From: Drosophila persimilis | Taxonomy: Eukaryota > Arthropoda > Insecta > Diptera > Drosophilidae | Direction: 5' to 3' | DNA length: 64,000 nt | NCBI RefSeq assembly: GCF_003286085.1 | Contig: NW_020825706.1 | Location: forward strand, 2,666,001-2,730,000 | Shown: positions 54,021-64,000 of the stretch, piece after piece | Numbering within the stretch: position 1 is the stretch's first letter | Layout: each line of letters starts with the position of its first letter | The notes under the pieces: model-generated | Told to the model about the DNA's origin: nothing | The model's input: only the letters and a program-made list of their open reading frames with translations | Database searches by the model: none | Translations under genes and position numbers: made by a program

Positions 54021-57000
54021 AATCAACAGAAAGTGTTACATTTTAGGAATAAACTGCTATAGGGGGCACTGATATGTGGATAGAGACTCTTGTGAGCGAA
54101 CTTTAAAAAATTATGATGTAAACACACGCGTGTGCACACATTTCTGAGTGTAGAAGGATACCACTCTCTGTCTGAGCTACGCTGCACTGCACTGTCCTGC
54201 TCTGGGCTGGCAAAATCAGTGTGAAGCAAAATAAACCGCTTAAGGACTTGCGACTTGGCTGGCGCGTTGGAAATAACAAGAAAACTGCCCTCCAGCTAGA
54301 GTCCAGGGCCAGAGCTAGAGAGAGGGAGAGAGTCCTAGCGGAAGTCCTGGACGGATGTGCTTGGTCAGACCTATGGCTCCCGCTGCCACTGCTGCTGCTG
54401 CTGCTGCTGCTGCGGCATTTAGGGGCAGAACAGTACCACTACTCGTCTCGTCTCGTGGCAGCTACAGTGGGAAAAAAATTCAATTAAAAGCAACAGCACG
54501 TAACTGAAACTTTTCCTCTTTTTCCGTCTCTATATTTTCCTTCATTTCTTTTTTTTTCTGCGCCCAAGTTTTGTATCTTTTCAGTGGTGCCACTCTCCAC
54601 TCTCTGTATGTGGGGGGTGGGCTGGGAAAAGCATCTGCCTTTCCCCAAAAGCACTTTGAGTTATAACTTGGGTGCCAGCTGTCTCTCGCTCTCTGAAAGT
54701 TGCATGCGGCACACAGTCCCGGAGTTGCAGCAGCGGCTGAGGCAGCTGAAAATTGAAGCTATCATCAGGTCTGTGGCTTGCCACAAAAAACGCTGCTGCT
54801 ACTGCTGCTGCCATTGGGGAAGGCTTATACTTATACCTTGGGCTTTTACTATTGTAATATTCTCCCTCTCTCTCCCCCTCTCTAATGCCAGATAATGTAT
54901 TCTTCTTGTGGGTTTTTTTCTCCTTTTTGGTTCGCTTTTTTAATCAAGTTATTCACTCTTTTCTTTGGCGGCTCATCCTTCCAGCCCATCCTCTTCCCTC
55001 TTCGAGTGGTGGCTTCTATCTGCTTCCTTCCTTCGATTGTAGCTTCTGCCATCTCTCTGGCATCTTTGGAAGTAGCTTCTCCCCCTCTGCCCTTTGCCGG
55101 AGCCTTCAAGTGCAGCTCCTTCTCCGCCGCCCTTGCTCTTTGGGCTTGAAATGTATCTGCCTAATGCAAGGCGATTCGCACATTACGTATTCGCAGTGGA
55201 GGCCTGCCTCCCCGACCCAATGACGTCACTAGAATCAGGTCAACATTGGGGCCGCTGGAAGCCTATATCTAAAAGGGGAGTGAATCTCCCTCTCTCTGGC
55301 TGTAAGAGAAGGTTGAATCTTTGGGCTGTGTGGAGCCGAGAATCCCTGACTTCTGAAGAAGATTCCATGGGGGGGGGCGGCAGGCAGGCAGAAGCACATT
55401 CTATGAGGCGGGAGGGCTCGTTCTTGGGGCATACAAATTATGTTGTGGAGCCTGCAAAAATGGCAATTCACTCTCTTTCCAACTCTCTCTCTCTCTTTTT
55501 GTGGCACATACACCTTGAGCTTGAGCTTCTATGGCCTCCGCCTCCTTTCCCCGTCCGCTGTGTGCTACTTAATGGCCATTCATTGAGCCTCCTGCCCCCT
55601 TCTCTGCGGCCTCCGTTTTTTTGACATTTTTTCAATTTTTTCTCCTGCTTTTTTTTGGGTGGTATTTTGTTTGGGGGTAAATTAAATACAGATTATGCGG
55701 AAGGACCTCTGGCTCTTAACTAAATGAAATGAGAGATGAGAGGAGAGAGGAGAGAGAAGAGAGCAGAGCATAGGGGGAAAGGCAAGGGGAGGGCCACTCC
55801 CCCACTGACATGGCATTTATTTTCCATATATTGATTGCTTTTTAATGGATATTTTAGGGAGTACAGGCAGTGCCTTCTATTAATTTTATTTACACAAAAT
55901 ATTTACTTTATTTGGATATTTATTTACATAGTTAAATGGTTCGGCCCCAACAATTGTTGTGTGCTGTGTGTTGTGTTTGATTTAGTGGGGAACATTTCGC
56001 TGGGAAATTAATTGTTTGATTTGTGGCAGGCATTGCCCAGAGGATGCGATGCCACGTTTCTGGTTTTGGTTTCCATTTTCAATGGAACGTTTCTTTTTTT
56101 TTTTTTGTTTCCACTCCCACGTTTTGATGTAGGTCATTCGGTGGCACTCTGTCTCCCCCTGTATGGCCCCTCTCTCTCTAGTGATTTACAGTTTTATTTG
56201 CACAGTTTATAAATAAAACTGTCACTCTCGCTCTCTCCCTCTCTCTGGCCGTTTACTGACGTTGGCAGCTGCTCATCTAATGGCATTTTCCACTGCCTTC
56301 CACCACCACCCCAAAAGTCCTGTTTAAAGTCCTTTTCCTCAGCCACCCACGCAACCATTTGTTATGGCACCCACCCACAGCACCCACAGCACCCACAGCA
56401 CCCTGCACTCTACACCCCCCTCACTCTCTCGTAGTCCCCACGTCAGTCACGGGTCCATTCAATCAGTGCGAATGTCAATCAAGCGGGCGGACTGCAAAGC
56501 CACTGCATTAACAGCGGGACAGCGGCGGCAGGTGGAGCAGCAGCAGAATCCAAAGTAAAGCAAAATGGGAGCCGGAAACCCAACAAACTGAAAAAAAAGA
56601 TAACACAAACAAAGCAGAGAAGCAGAAAGAATACAACAAATGTTGGAGAAATATTGCCACAATGTATTGTAGTTTTCTTTTGTATATAATCAAATATTTT
56701 CTGCAATGATTGATATTTAAATAAAAGATATCACATGACAGGTATTAAATTGTAATTCTTTTGTAATGCAAAAATAAATTCCAAAGATGTTTTAGATTGG
56801 TTATTGAATTATTTGGCCATTTTTTATTTATTTTTTTTTAGAAATTTGTAGATTTTATTTTATTCTTTTCTAGTTATTTAATTAATTTAACTTAATCTCG
56901 CCAACCCATTATACGAGTAGTTTTAATAATTAAAGTACATAATTTGTAAAAATAACAACCAAAAATTGAGGTTATAGAAAAAGTTCCATTCAATACTAAT

Positions 57001-57030
57001 CCTAAAAAAAAAATATTTAAGAGCACAAAA
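54021..57030. other. Gene-free DNA with CTG tracts
   Basis: No gene was supported. CTG/GCT tracts occur at about 54387-54412 and 54790-54810, GCACCCACA repeats at 56378-56402, and CTCTCT tracts at several places. A charged minus-strand frame (54882-55109) is built on repeated CTTCTGCCATCTCTC/TAGCTTCTCC words and is not accepted as a gene. Confidence 0.5.
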
Positions 57031-57059
57031 TTTAGTTTTTACCTGAAAAAAAAACAGAA

Positions 57060-57480
57060 AATAATGTTTTTTAAATACCAGAAAAGATAAAAACTTTAAA
57101 ACACCGGAAATTCCAGACAATATTCGAAAATACCAAAAAAAAATGTAATAAAAATACAGAATACCACGAAAAACATAACATAAAATACTAGAAAAGTACT
57201 CAAAAATTTCAGAAAAATATTACCTTGAATTCTAAAGCTCGAAGCTTTAGAATAAAATATTATTGTATGCTGAATGTTCGAAGAATTATGATAAATTTCC
57301 AGATGAAATCGGATCAGTTTTCTCTTACAAATTGTATAATGTTACTCGCTACACGCTCCCCCTCTCGAAAATACTCTTTTAGAAAATACTAAAAAATTGT
57401 ATGATATACATAAAATATGCCAATAAAAACCATACCATAAGATACTAGAATAGTACTAACAAATTTCAGAAAAATATCAC
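57060..57480 (+). repeat. TACCAGAAAA-type repeat island 3, with an internal duplication
   Basis: Words such as ATACCAGAAAAGATA and ATACTAGAAAAGTACT fill 57070-57215. A longer segment then repeats: ATACTAGAAAAGTACTCAAAAATTTCAGAAAAATATYACC at about 57187 and 57451, followed in each copy by a CGAAGAATTATGATRAATTTCCAGATGAAATCG block (57278 and 57553). The second-level unit is therefore about 265-275 bp and extends to about 57610. Confidence 0.85.
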
Positions 57481-57619
57481 CCCGAATTCAAAAACCTCCA
57501 GAGCCAGAAACTCTCAGAATAAAATACTATTTATTAATGAATGCTTAATTTCGAAGAATTATGATGAATTTCCAGATGAAATCGTATCAGTTTTCTCTTA
57601 CAAATAGTATAATATTGGT

Positions 57620-59400
57620 AGAATATTCGTCGACAAGCTCGTTTCGCCCTCTCGACCCTTCGTTTATCGCCATCAAGAGGACATATTTTTTCATAAAAGG
57701 TCTTTTCACGTGTTTTTGCATATAAAAAAAGTGTGACATATATTTTAAATACATGTATTTTTAATTCCAAAAGTACTACCATTGTTCTACCTTTAGCAAA
57801 TTATATTTAACCCTTAACCCCTGCTCCTTTCAGGGTGTAGCATTAACCCACACACAGCCACAGCAACAGACTCCCGAAAAAAATACTCACCACGCTCTGG
57901 TGCTGCTCTTTGGGGGCCAAAAAACTCTTTGGATGCTGCTGCTGCTGCTTGGGTGGCTTTCTCTTTTTTCGGGCTACCAGCAGCAGAAGGTTCTCTCACG
58001 CATTGAGGAGAGGAGGCATGGCAACAGCAAGGGGCAGCAGGCAGGAGTCAGTGGCAACAGCAGCAGCAAGAGGTAGGAGTCCCAGCAAACGGCAAACGGC
58101 GGCTTTCATCTTTTTTTAGCACACGCGCCCCAATAGCTGCCACAGCAGCCATATAGCCATAGCCATAGCCATAGCCACAGCCACAGCCACAGCGACAGCG
58201 TCAGAGCATCAGCGTCTCCCCTTCCCTCCCTCTCTCCTCGTGCTGCTCCTCTCTATGGAGACCCCTTATTTCCTCTCAGTAGAACCGCATTCCATGCCAG
58301 TGCCAGTGCCACTGCCAGTGCGAGAGTATTCTGTGTTCGTTCCCCTTTGGTCGCCTGTCGACTGTCAAATCAATTTGTCAGAAATCACTGACAGCTGCTT
58401 ACAGCCAAAACATACACACACACACACACACACACATGAGCAGAGGGGGCGGCCATGGCCATCAGATTGAAGAGTTGTCAGGGCAGCATCAGCATCAGCA
58501 GCAGTTATGGGGAAAATGGAAAATAGTACAACATTCAGACATTCGTAAAGGGGAAAAAAATGGAAGGGAAGAAGAGCCTTTTGGGTGGCAAAAATTGCCT
58601 GGGGTGTAAATTATTGCGCATATTTTCATTTCTTTTCAAATTGCTTTTGCAGATTGCCAGCATTTAAGGGCACAGAACCGACAAAAAAAAAAAAACGAAG
58701 AAAACCCAAACCCAAACACAACACACACTTTTGACATTTACAACTCATTTTTGTTGTCTCCTCCAACATCACCGAAAAAAAAATGGTCGGAATGGGAAAA
58801 AAAATCTCTATGCAAGAAAGTTTGTGTTTTTTTTTTTTTTTTTCAAGTTCGAGTCTTGGAGTCTCTGACAGACAAGCGGCTTGGCTTGGCTTGGCTTTTG
58901 TTTGCATGCCACACACACACAAGATACACACACACATTCAGATGTTACAGATGCTGCGAGGCGTATACGTAATTTAACAGACAATGCGAAAAAGCGAAAG
59001 ACGAAAGCCCAAATGCAGAAGGAAAGGCGCTTCTCACAAAACAAAAACAAAAACAACCGAAAAAAACAACAACAAAAAAGCGAAGGAAAGGTCTTTGACT
59101 CGGGGGTTAGACGGGGGGAGACAGGAGGCGAAACAGGAGATGCCCTAACTTACGAGTTCTTATGGCTTCTGATAGTTTTTGCAAGAGAAAAGGTACAAGT
59201 AAAGCTGGAGGATATTTTATGCCTAATTTCATCGAAATTTATAGAGATTTCGGGGACTAGAAATGTAATGGAAGAGGTTTTAATGCAGTATACATGAGTT
59301 CTTTTGGGGATTATGGCGAGAGAAATGCTGGGATTCACTTCTGAAACGATTCATATAGTTTATAGTCAAAGAAGTAAGACAAAAGAAAAACTTTTATTGA
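57620..59400. other. Gene-free DNA
   Basis: No supported gene. There are CAGCAGCAG tracts (57932-57950, 58048-58070), an AGCCATAGCCATAGCCACAGCC repeat (58150-58198), a CA tract (58410-58435) and T/A runs near 58690 and 58830. Open frames follow these repeats. Confidence 0.5.
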
Positions 59401-59414
59401 AGGGAAACCTTAAA

Positions 59415-59585
59415 AGTGTTCTTTTGGTATTTTTCTGGTAACTTATGATATTTTACAGTATTTTTTTGTTGTGTTTCTATTGAATATTATTTTTTTTCAT
59501 GTCATCAAATTTAAGAATATTTTATTTAATTCTCTGGTGTTTTTTGGTATTTTTCTAGTATATTTTTGGTATTTTGTTTGTATGA
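59415..59585 (-). repeat. TACCAGAAAA-type repeat island 4 (reverse orientation)
   Basis: On the plus strand the sequence reads GGTATTTTTCTGGTA, TTTTTGGTATTTTTCTAGTAT and similar, the complement of the units in islands 1-3. Confidence 0.8.
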
Positions 59586-60264
59586 ATGTTTGTAGAAGTG
59601 AAAGATCATTTTTGACTCACGTCCCGATGGTTAAAGAAAAACCCCCAAACGAAGGATGCTGCTGTAAAACGCGTGACATTTGAAACATGTTTCTATTTAT
59701 CTGCCAGTACTGGAATTTTCTGCCAAGCGGTCTCCCTTCAATTCTTAAAGTTTTCCATTCAGAAATTTCGAAATTCCGAAATTTCCTTTTCGTTTATTCA
59801 AAGATTAAGTCTGTGAAAAGTGTTAAGCGATTACTTTAGAGCACATTTTCAACAACTTTCCGCGCTCGATGAATATGAAATGCAAATATTTAAACAAGAT
59901 TTTTCACGCTAAAACAGATTTGTACGCATTTTCCGGTTACACAAAAATGGGGGTGGAATGGATGGGGTTGAAGGGGTTAAATGGTGGTGTACACAACAAA
60001 AGCAGCCAAAAGGGGAAGTGGAGCCGTAAAAGGGGGTTGATTAAAAGGAAAACCAAAGGAAATGAAAGGACCCTCTAGTAGATGGACAGCCTTTCGATGG
60101 CAGTTAACGAAAACAGATTGGAATTATTAGAACAAGCTAGAAAAAGGCTTTGGGGTGTGGGGAAATGTGTAGAGAAAACTTTTGGATGATAAATGTTAGT
60201 GCTTTTGAAAGGGAAACCCCATCGAAAGTTTTAAGAAAAATTAGTCTCCTTGGCCAACATTTTT

Positions 60265-60690
60265 TCTGGTATATCTTATCGTTTTTCCAAAAATTAATGC
60301 GCTTTTCTGGTATTCTATGATATTCTTGTGATTTTCCTGATATATTTTTGGTACTTTTCTGGTAGTTTTTTGTATATTTTCTGGTATTTTTTCTCGGGTA
60401 TATTGTTGTTATGTTCCTATTTGCTTCTGATAGTTTTTTGCAGTTCTCTGGTAGTTTTTTTGGTATTTTTCAGATGTTTTTCTGGTTGTATTCTTGGTTT
60501 TATTCTACTATTTTTCTTGGTATTTTTCTGGTAACGTTTCTGGTATCGTTTTATACTTCTCTGGTATTTTTTTTTTTTGTTTTTTTCTGGTTACGTTTTT
60601 GGTATCGTTCGGCAGTTTTTTGGTAACTATCTTGGTTTTTTTTGTTATTTTTAGCTTTCTGGTATTTTTCTGTAATTTTTTGTACATTCG
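60265..60690 (-). repeat. TACCAGAAAA-type repeat island 5 (reverse orientation)
   Basis: About 425 bp are made of TTTTCTGGTATTTTT, CTGGTAGTTTTTTGGTA and close variants at 10-20-bp intervals. The plus-strand reading gives Phe/Val/Trp/Tyr-rich open frames that mimic membrane proteins and should not be taken as genes. Confidence 0.88.
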
Positions 60691-62674
60691 GTTTTTTTTT
60701 ACCGTTAGTTTTCTAATAATGAAACTCCTTCAATCACAAATGTTTCCCTCAGCAATCCTTCATCATAATCCCTAGAATATATCCTTCACTTCAACTCCTT
60801 CATATTTCATTGGCATTTCCCTCCATTGAAGCCGTACTCTTCCACCACAATTCCTTTTGGCATTTTCCCTACTCTAGGGAAACCAAAGTTCGTTCATCGT
60901 TTGGTTCGATTCTCAAAGGATTGTTTTTTGGGGCTTTTGGGTATGATATTTTTTTGTGGCTGTGGCAGTGGCAGTGGCAGTGTGGCACAGTGGCAACAAT
61001 CAGCAAAGGAAAATCAGTAAGCAGCATGTTAGCTGCTGCTGCTGATGCCTGTTTCCTTCTTTCTTTTTATTTATTTTCCCTTTTGTAATCTCTACCCCTT
61101 TTCTGTTGTTTCTTTTTTTCTGTCTCTATCTCTATCTCTGTCTCTGTCTGTGCTCTTGGCTCATTTTCTTTGCTCTGCTCTGCTCCGATGTCTAGTGTTG
61201 TTTGTGTTGTCTGGTGTAACATGCAACATACAACAAGCCTCATAAATAAGTAGGGAAAAATGGCCCAGTGACTGGTCCGAGCGTACTGGGCCCCCTCCCC
61301 TCCAGCCCCTTTCCTCTCATGATTGTGGAAAATGAAAAATGGATTTCTGTGTCAGTTGGTTGCCATAATTTTCCCCCTGCGTTTTCCCCCCCTCTCTCTC
61401 TTTGCTTTGACGCGCGCATTCATCATTTGGCATTCAGAGAGTTTTCCCATCTTTCCTCTTTTTCGGTTTGGTTTGGTTTTGATTTTCCTTTCCTTTCGTT
61501 TCATTTCGTTTATTTAATTAATTATTTTAAAGATTTGTAGGCCCTTTGCCTTTGCCTTGCATTTAATTAATTTATCAAAAGTGCAAATGGGGGCGCAGGC
61601 CTTTTGCCCTTCCATTTTTCCCTCCCTTTTCCATTTTCCATTAATATTTTATTTTATTTTTAAATAAAACAAACTTTAGATTAGCCTCCGCCTATCCTTT
61701 GGGGGGCTAGCGGGGGGCGGGGCATAAGTGGGGTTAAGCTGCCAAAAGTTGAGGCCGCAAAAAAAGTTCCAAGCTTTTTCCTCTGGTTTTTCGCCTCTGC
61801 TTTTCCTCTTTTGCTAATGCTGATAGGTCTAATAACTCCCTGGGATGCTGTAGTCCTTTGGGTTGTGTCTTGTCCTTGCTGTTGCTCCGGGATCCAGGCT
61901 CCTGGCTCCTGGCTCCCGGCTCCCGGCTCCTGTTTTGTTGCTCTAATGGACATGGGCGTTAAAGTCACGTAAATGAGGCCCCCCGTTGGATGATTATGAT
62001 TATGATGATTCCCCCTGCCCCTGTACCAGCCCCTGCCCCTGCCCCTGCCGCGTGCTACGTGTTAATTTTCTCTGTGACAGCGTGGGCCAAAACTTTTGCT
62101 TTCTCCTCTCCAGCACCGCTCTCCTGCATTCCATTCAGTAGTCCTGCATATATTCGTTTATATTCAATAAACAAATGTCCTTTTGGCTGCCGTTTGCATG
62201 CATTAAATATTAATCTGTGCTGCCGTGCAATTTCTGCTCTCGGAAATTAGTTACAGAAATTATAATTAAATTCCATTTTTGGTAGGATGCATGTGCCGCC
62301 CCTCCACCTCCCCCTCCCCCCTGCCCACACACTCTCCGAACTCTCCGCTTTACTCGTTATGTCTCTCTGTGTGTGTGTGTGTGTGTGCGTGTGTGGCCTG
62401 AAGGGGGGACAACATTTGCCAGTCAGTCAGACGGTTGCCATAGACAACACTTGAGTGCACAGAGAGAGAGGACGGACCTCTATTCTGCAGTTAGGCAGCA
62501 GCAGGGAAGCGAAGGAGCGGCTGAAGGAGGGCCATTCTAGCCATCGAAAAGGGAGTCTTAATTAGAAACAATTTGATGCTGTCTGATTGCCAGAGTGCTA
62601 AGGATATGTGTGTCTAGGTGTGTGTGCTTGTGCGTAACTAAGAGACTTAAAGGTACATCCACACTCAGCAAAAA
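60691..62674. other. Gene-free DNA
   Basis: Nothing coding is supported. Seen here: GGCAGTGGCAGTGGCAGTG (60964-60982), CTCTAT/CTCTGT repeats (61122-61150), CTCCTGGCTCCCGGCT repeats (61898-61930), a CCCCTGCCCCTGCC run (62030-62050) and a TG tract (62370-62392). Confidence 0.5.
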
Positions 62675-63115
62675 ATACCAAAGCTCATCAAATTTGAGTG
62701 TCGGAGCAAACATTTTGCGGTAATAGCTCAAAAAGGGTACTTCTGGTATTTGTGGATAATTTATGGAATTTGGTAGTCATTGTTATTGGTATTTTATGCT
62801 GTTATTTTCGTACATGCTGAGTCAGAAGTATTTTTTATATTCATTTGGTATTTTATGGAATATTTTCTGCTGTTTGCTTTGGTATTTTCTGGTGTTTTAC
62901 GTAAGCCTTTTTGGTATTTTCTGTGAATTGATGAATTTCTGGTATTTTATGGTATTTTTTCTGATATTACCGTGTATTTATATGGAATACTTTTCGATAT
63001 TTTGTATACTACTTTTTATTTTTGGTATTTTTCTCGTATACCAGTATTTTTTATTTTTCTAGCCATTTGCGGTATTTTTCTGGTATTTTCAATGATATTT
63101 TCTGGTATTTTTTAT
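62675..63115 (-). repeat. TACCAGAAAA-type repeat island 6 (reverse orientation)
   Basis: TTTTGGTATTTTCTGGTATTTTATGG-like words recur through 440 bp, again complementary to islands 1-3. The island also starts with a forward-looking AAAAAATACCAAAG at about 62669. Confidence 0.85.
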
Positions 63116-64000
63116 ATAATCATGCTTAAATGATCTTAAATTTCTATATTTCTAACATATTTGGCTGCATTTTAGGCAATCAATTTCTCTGGGTGCAGAT
63201 TCAAGTGCGGGACGCAGGACGATAGGACGGAAGGAGGGCATGACACGCGCTGTTGACTTTTGATCATTACGCAGAGGGAGTAGGCAACTGCCATGTTCTG
63301 TTGTGGCATTTGTTGCTCAGTTATTAGTTGCCCGAGAGGATAGAGCTAGTCGTGATGGAGAGAGTTTTTCCAGTGACTGAAAACTCAAGTTATTGCATCC
63401 TTAGGGCAGGCATCATTACGTTCATTAGTTTTTGCCAACGAGCACATCAAAGAGAATGTACAGCAGCGAGTGTATCTTCGATTCCACACCTCTTTTCAAT
63501 CCACTTGCCAATCCACTCTCCAATCCGTAATGCCTATAATTTGCGTCTCCCAAAAGAACTGCCACACCCAGTCGGGATTTGCCTTGCCACATGTGTATCT
63601 ATTATTTCATTTCGATCATTGCCGCCGCCAACTGGTTGTCGATTATTGAAATTGATTTGCACAATTGAGAGCTTCGCTGCGATGGCGAGAACGCGCATAA
63701 ATCACACGAGGCATCAATTATTGAAGGCTTGTCGTCGGAGCGGCGCAGGCATCAGAGGCATCAATATTTGATTGTGGGATGGGGATGGGCCATGTGAGGC
63801 CTGTGGCAGACAGCACGCACTGGTGAAGCTGTGTTTTTTTTCTTCTGCAAAACTCCGGAGTCCGGACTAAAAGCTAAAACGGGGAACTGGGAACTGGGAG
63901 CTGGTAGCTGGGGTGCTGGAGAGGTCTGCTGTCTGGCGATTACAATTTCTCGCGCGCATCGTTGCCGATCAATTATGCAAATGTGGTTTCCCCTACGAAA
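63116..64000. other. Gene-free DNA at the window end
   Basis: A 147-codon plus-strand frame covers 63328-63771 but shows no domain, signal peptide or splice context, and its reverse strand has the AATTGATTTGC/CATAAATCAC words common in fly noncoding DNA. GGGAACTGGGAACTGGGAGCTGG repeats lie at 63880-63910. The stretch could be conserved regulatory DNA of a gene beyond the window. Confidence 0.4.

Noticed and set aside
54882-55109. 75-codon highly charged minus-strand frame
   Set aside because: It is built on a locally repeated TAGCTTCT/CTGCCATCTC word, and the opposite strand is equally open.
11771-59680. CTGCTGCATGACGCGT-like word seen near 11777, 38286, 41826 and 59660
   Set aside because: A 16-base match between two sites is about what chance gives in 64 kb on both strands, and the other copies have mismatches. 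It is not enough to call a motif.
60328-60775. Phe/Trp/Tyr-rich frames resembling a membrane protein
   Set aside because: They are translations of the TTTTCTGGTA repeat island, present in overlapping frames at once.
63328-63771. 147-codon plus-strand frame near the window end
   Set aside because: It has mixed composition but no recognisable motif, no signal peptide and no conserved neighbours. A chance frame of this length is expected in 64 kb.

Overview
The window is nuclear DNA of a fly, almost certainly a Drosophila. The evidence is short GT-AG introns of about 55-90 bp beside very large ones, a (GTCY)n mini-me/DINE-1-type element, dense CA, GA and CAG microsatellites, and a recognisable Naam gene carrying the EF-hand extension I associate with the fly enzyme. 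From memory, Naam and a tRNA-Val(CAC) cluster both map near 92B on chromosome 3R of D. melanogaster, so the window may be Muller element E. The species cannot be fixed by eye. Degenerate simple-sequence arrays are abundant, and an obscura-group fly is only a guess.

Layout. From 636 to 3071 on + lies the 3' part of a CLIP-domain trypsin-like serine protease whose first exon(s) precede the window. Two tiny two-exon genes follow on the same strand (3365-3621 and 3793-4045). Each encodes a 65-residue secreted peptide with six cysteines, and they look like tandem paralogs. Two identical tRNA-Val(CAC) genes lie on the minus strand at 5506-5578 and 5894-5966. About 19 kb follow with no gene I can support. 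This stretch holds microsatellites, a 12-bp minisatellite of about 540 bp, and a mobile element at 20659-21732 sitting among older tandem repeats. A single-exon minus-strand gene for a 148-residue protein of unknown function (25250-25696) is divergent from Naam.

Naam (26555-41234, +, six coding exons, 357 residues) fuses an N-terminal EF-hand pair to a nicotinamidase domain with an intact Asp/Lys/Cys triad and a metal site. Its second coding intron is about 11 kb and contains repeat arrays, including a cluster of seven exact TATCGATA motifs. From 41235 to the end I can support only one gene: a third two-exon, six-cysteine small protein on the minus strand (52375-52704). The rest is repeats plus a possible decayed coding island at 48.8-49.2 kb.

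How the genes might relate. The protease is a typical extracellular zymogen of a proteolytic cascade. The three small proteins share a plan: a hydrophobic N-terminal exon, a phase-1 intron, then an exon with six cysteines ending in a CC pair. This resembles the beta-defensin gene plan. A defence or reproductive-tract role is an inference only. Naam is a metabolic enzyme of NAD salvage with no evident link to its neighbours. The best candidates for something undescribed are the three cysteine-rich mini-genes, the TATCGATA array in Naam, and the seven islands of a TACCAGAAAA-type repeat whose orientation flips near 58-59 kb.
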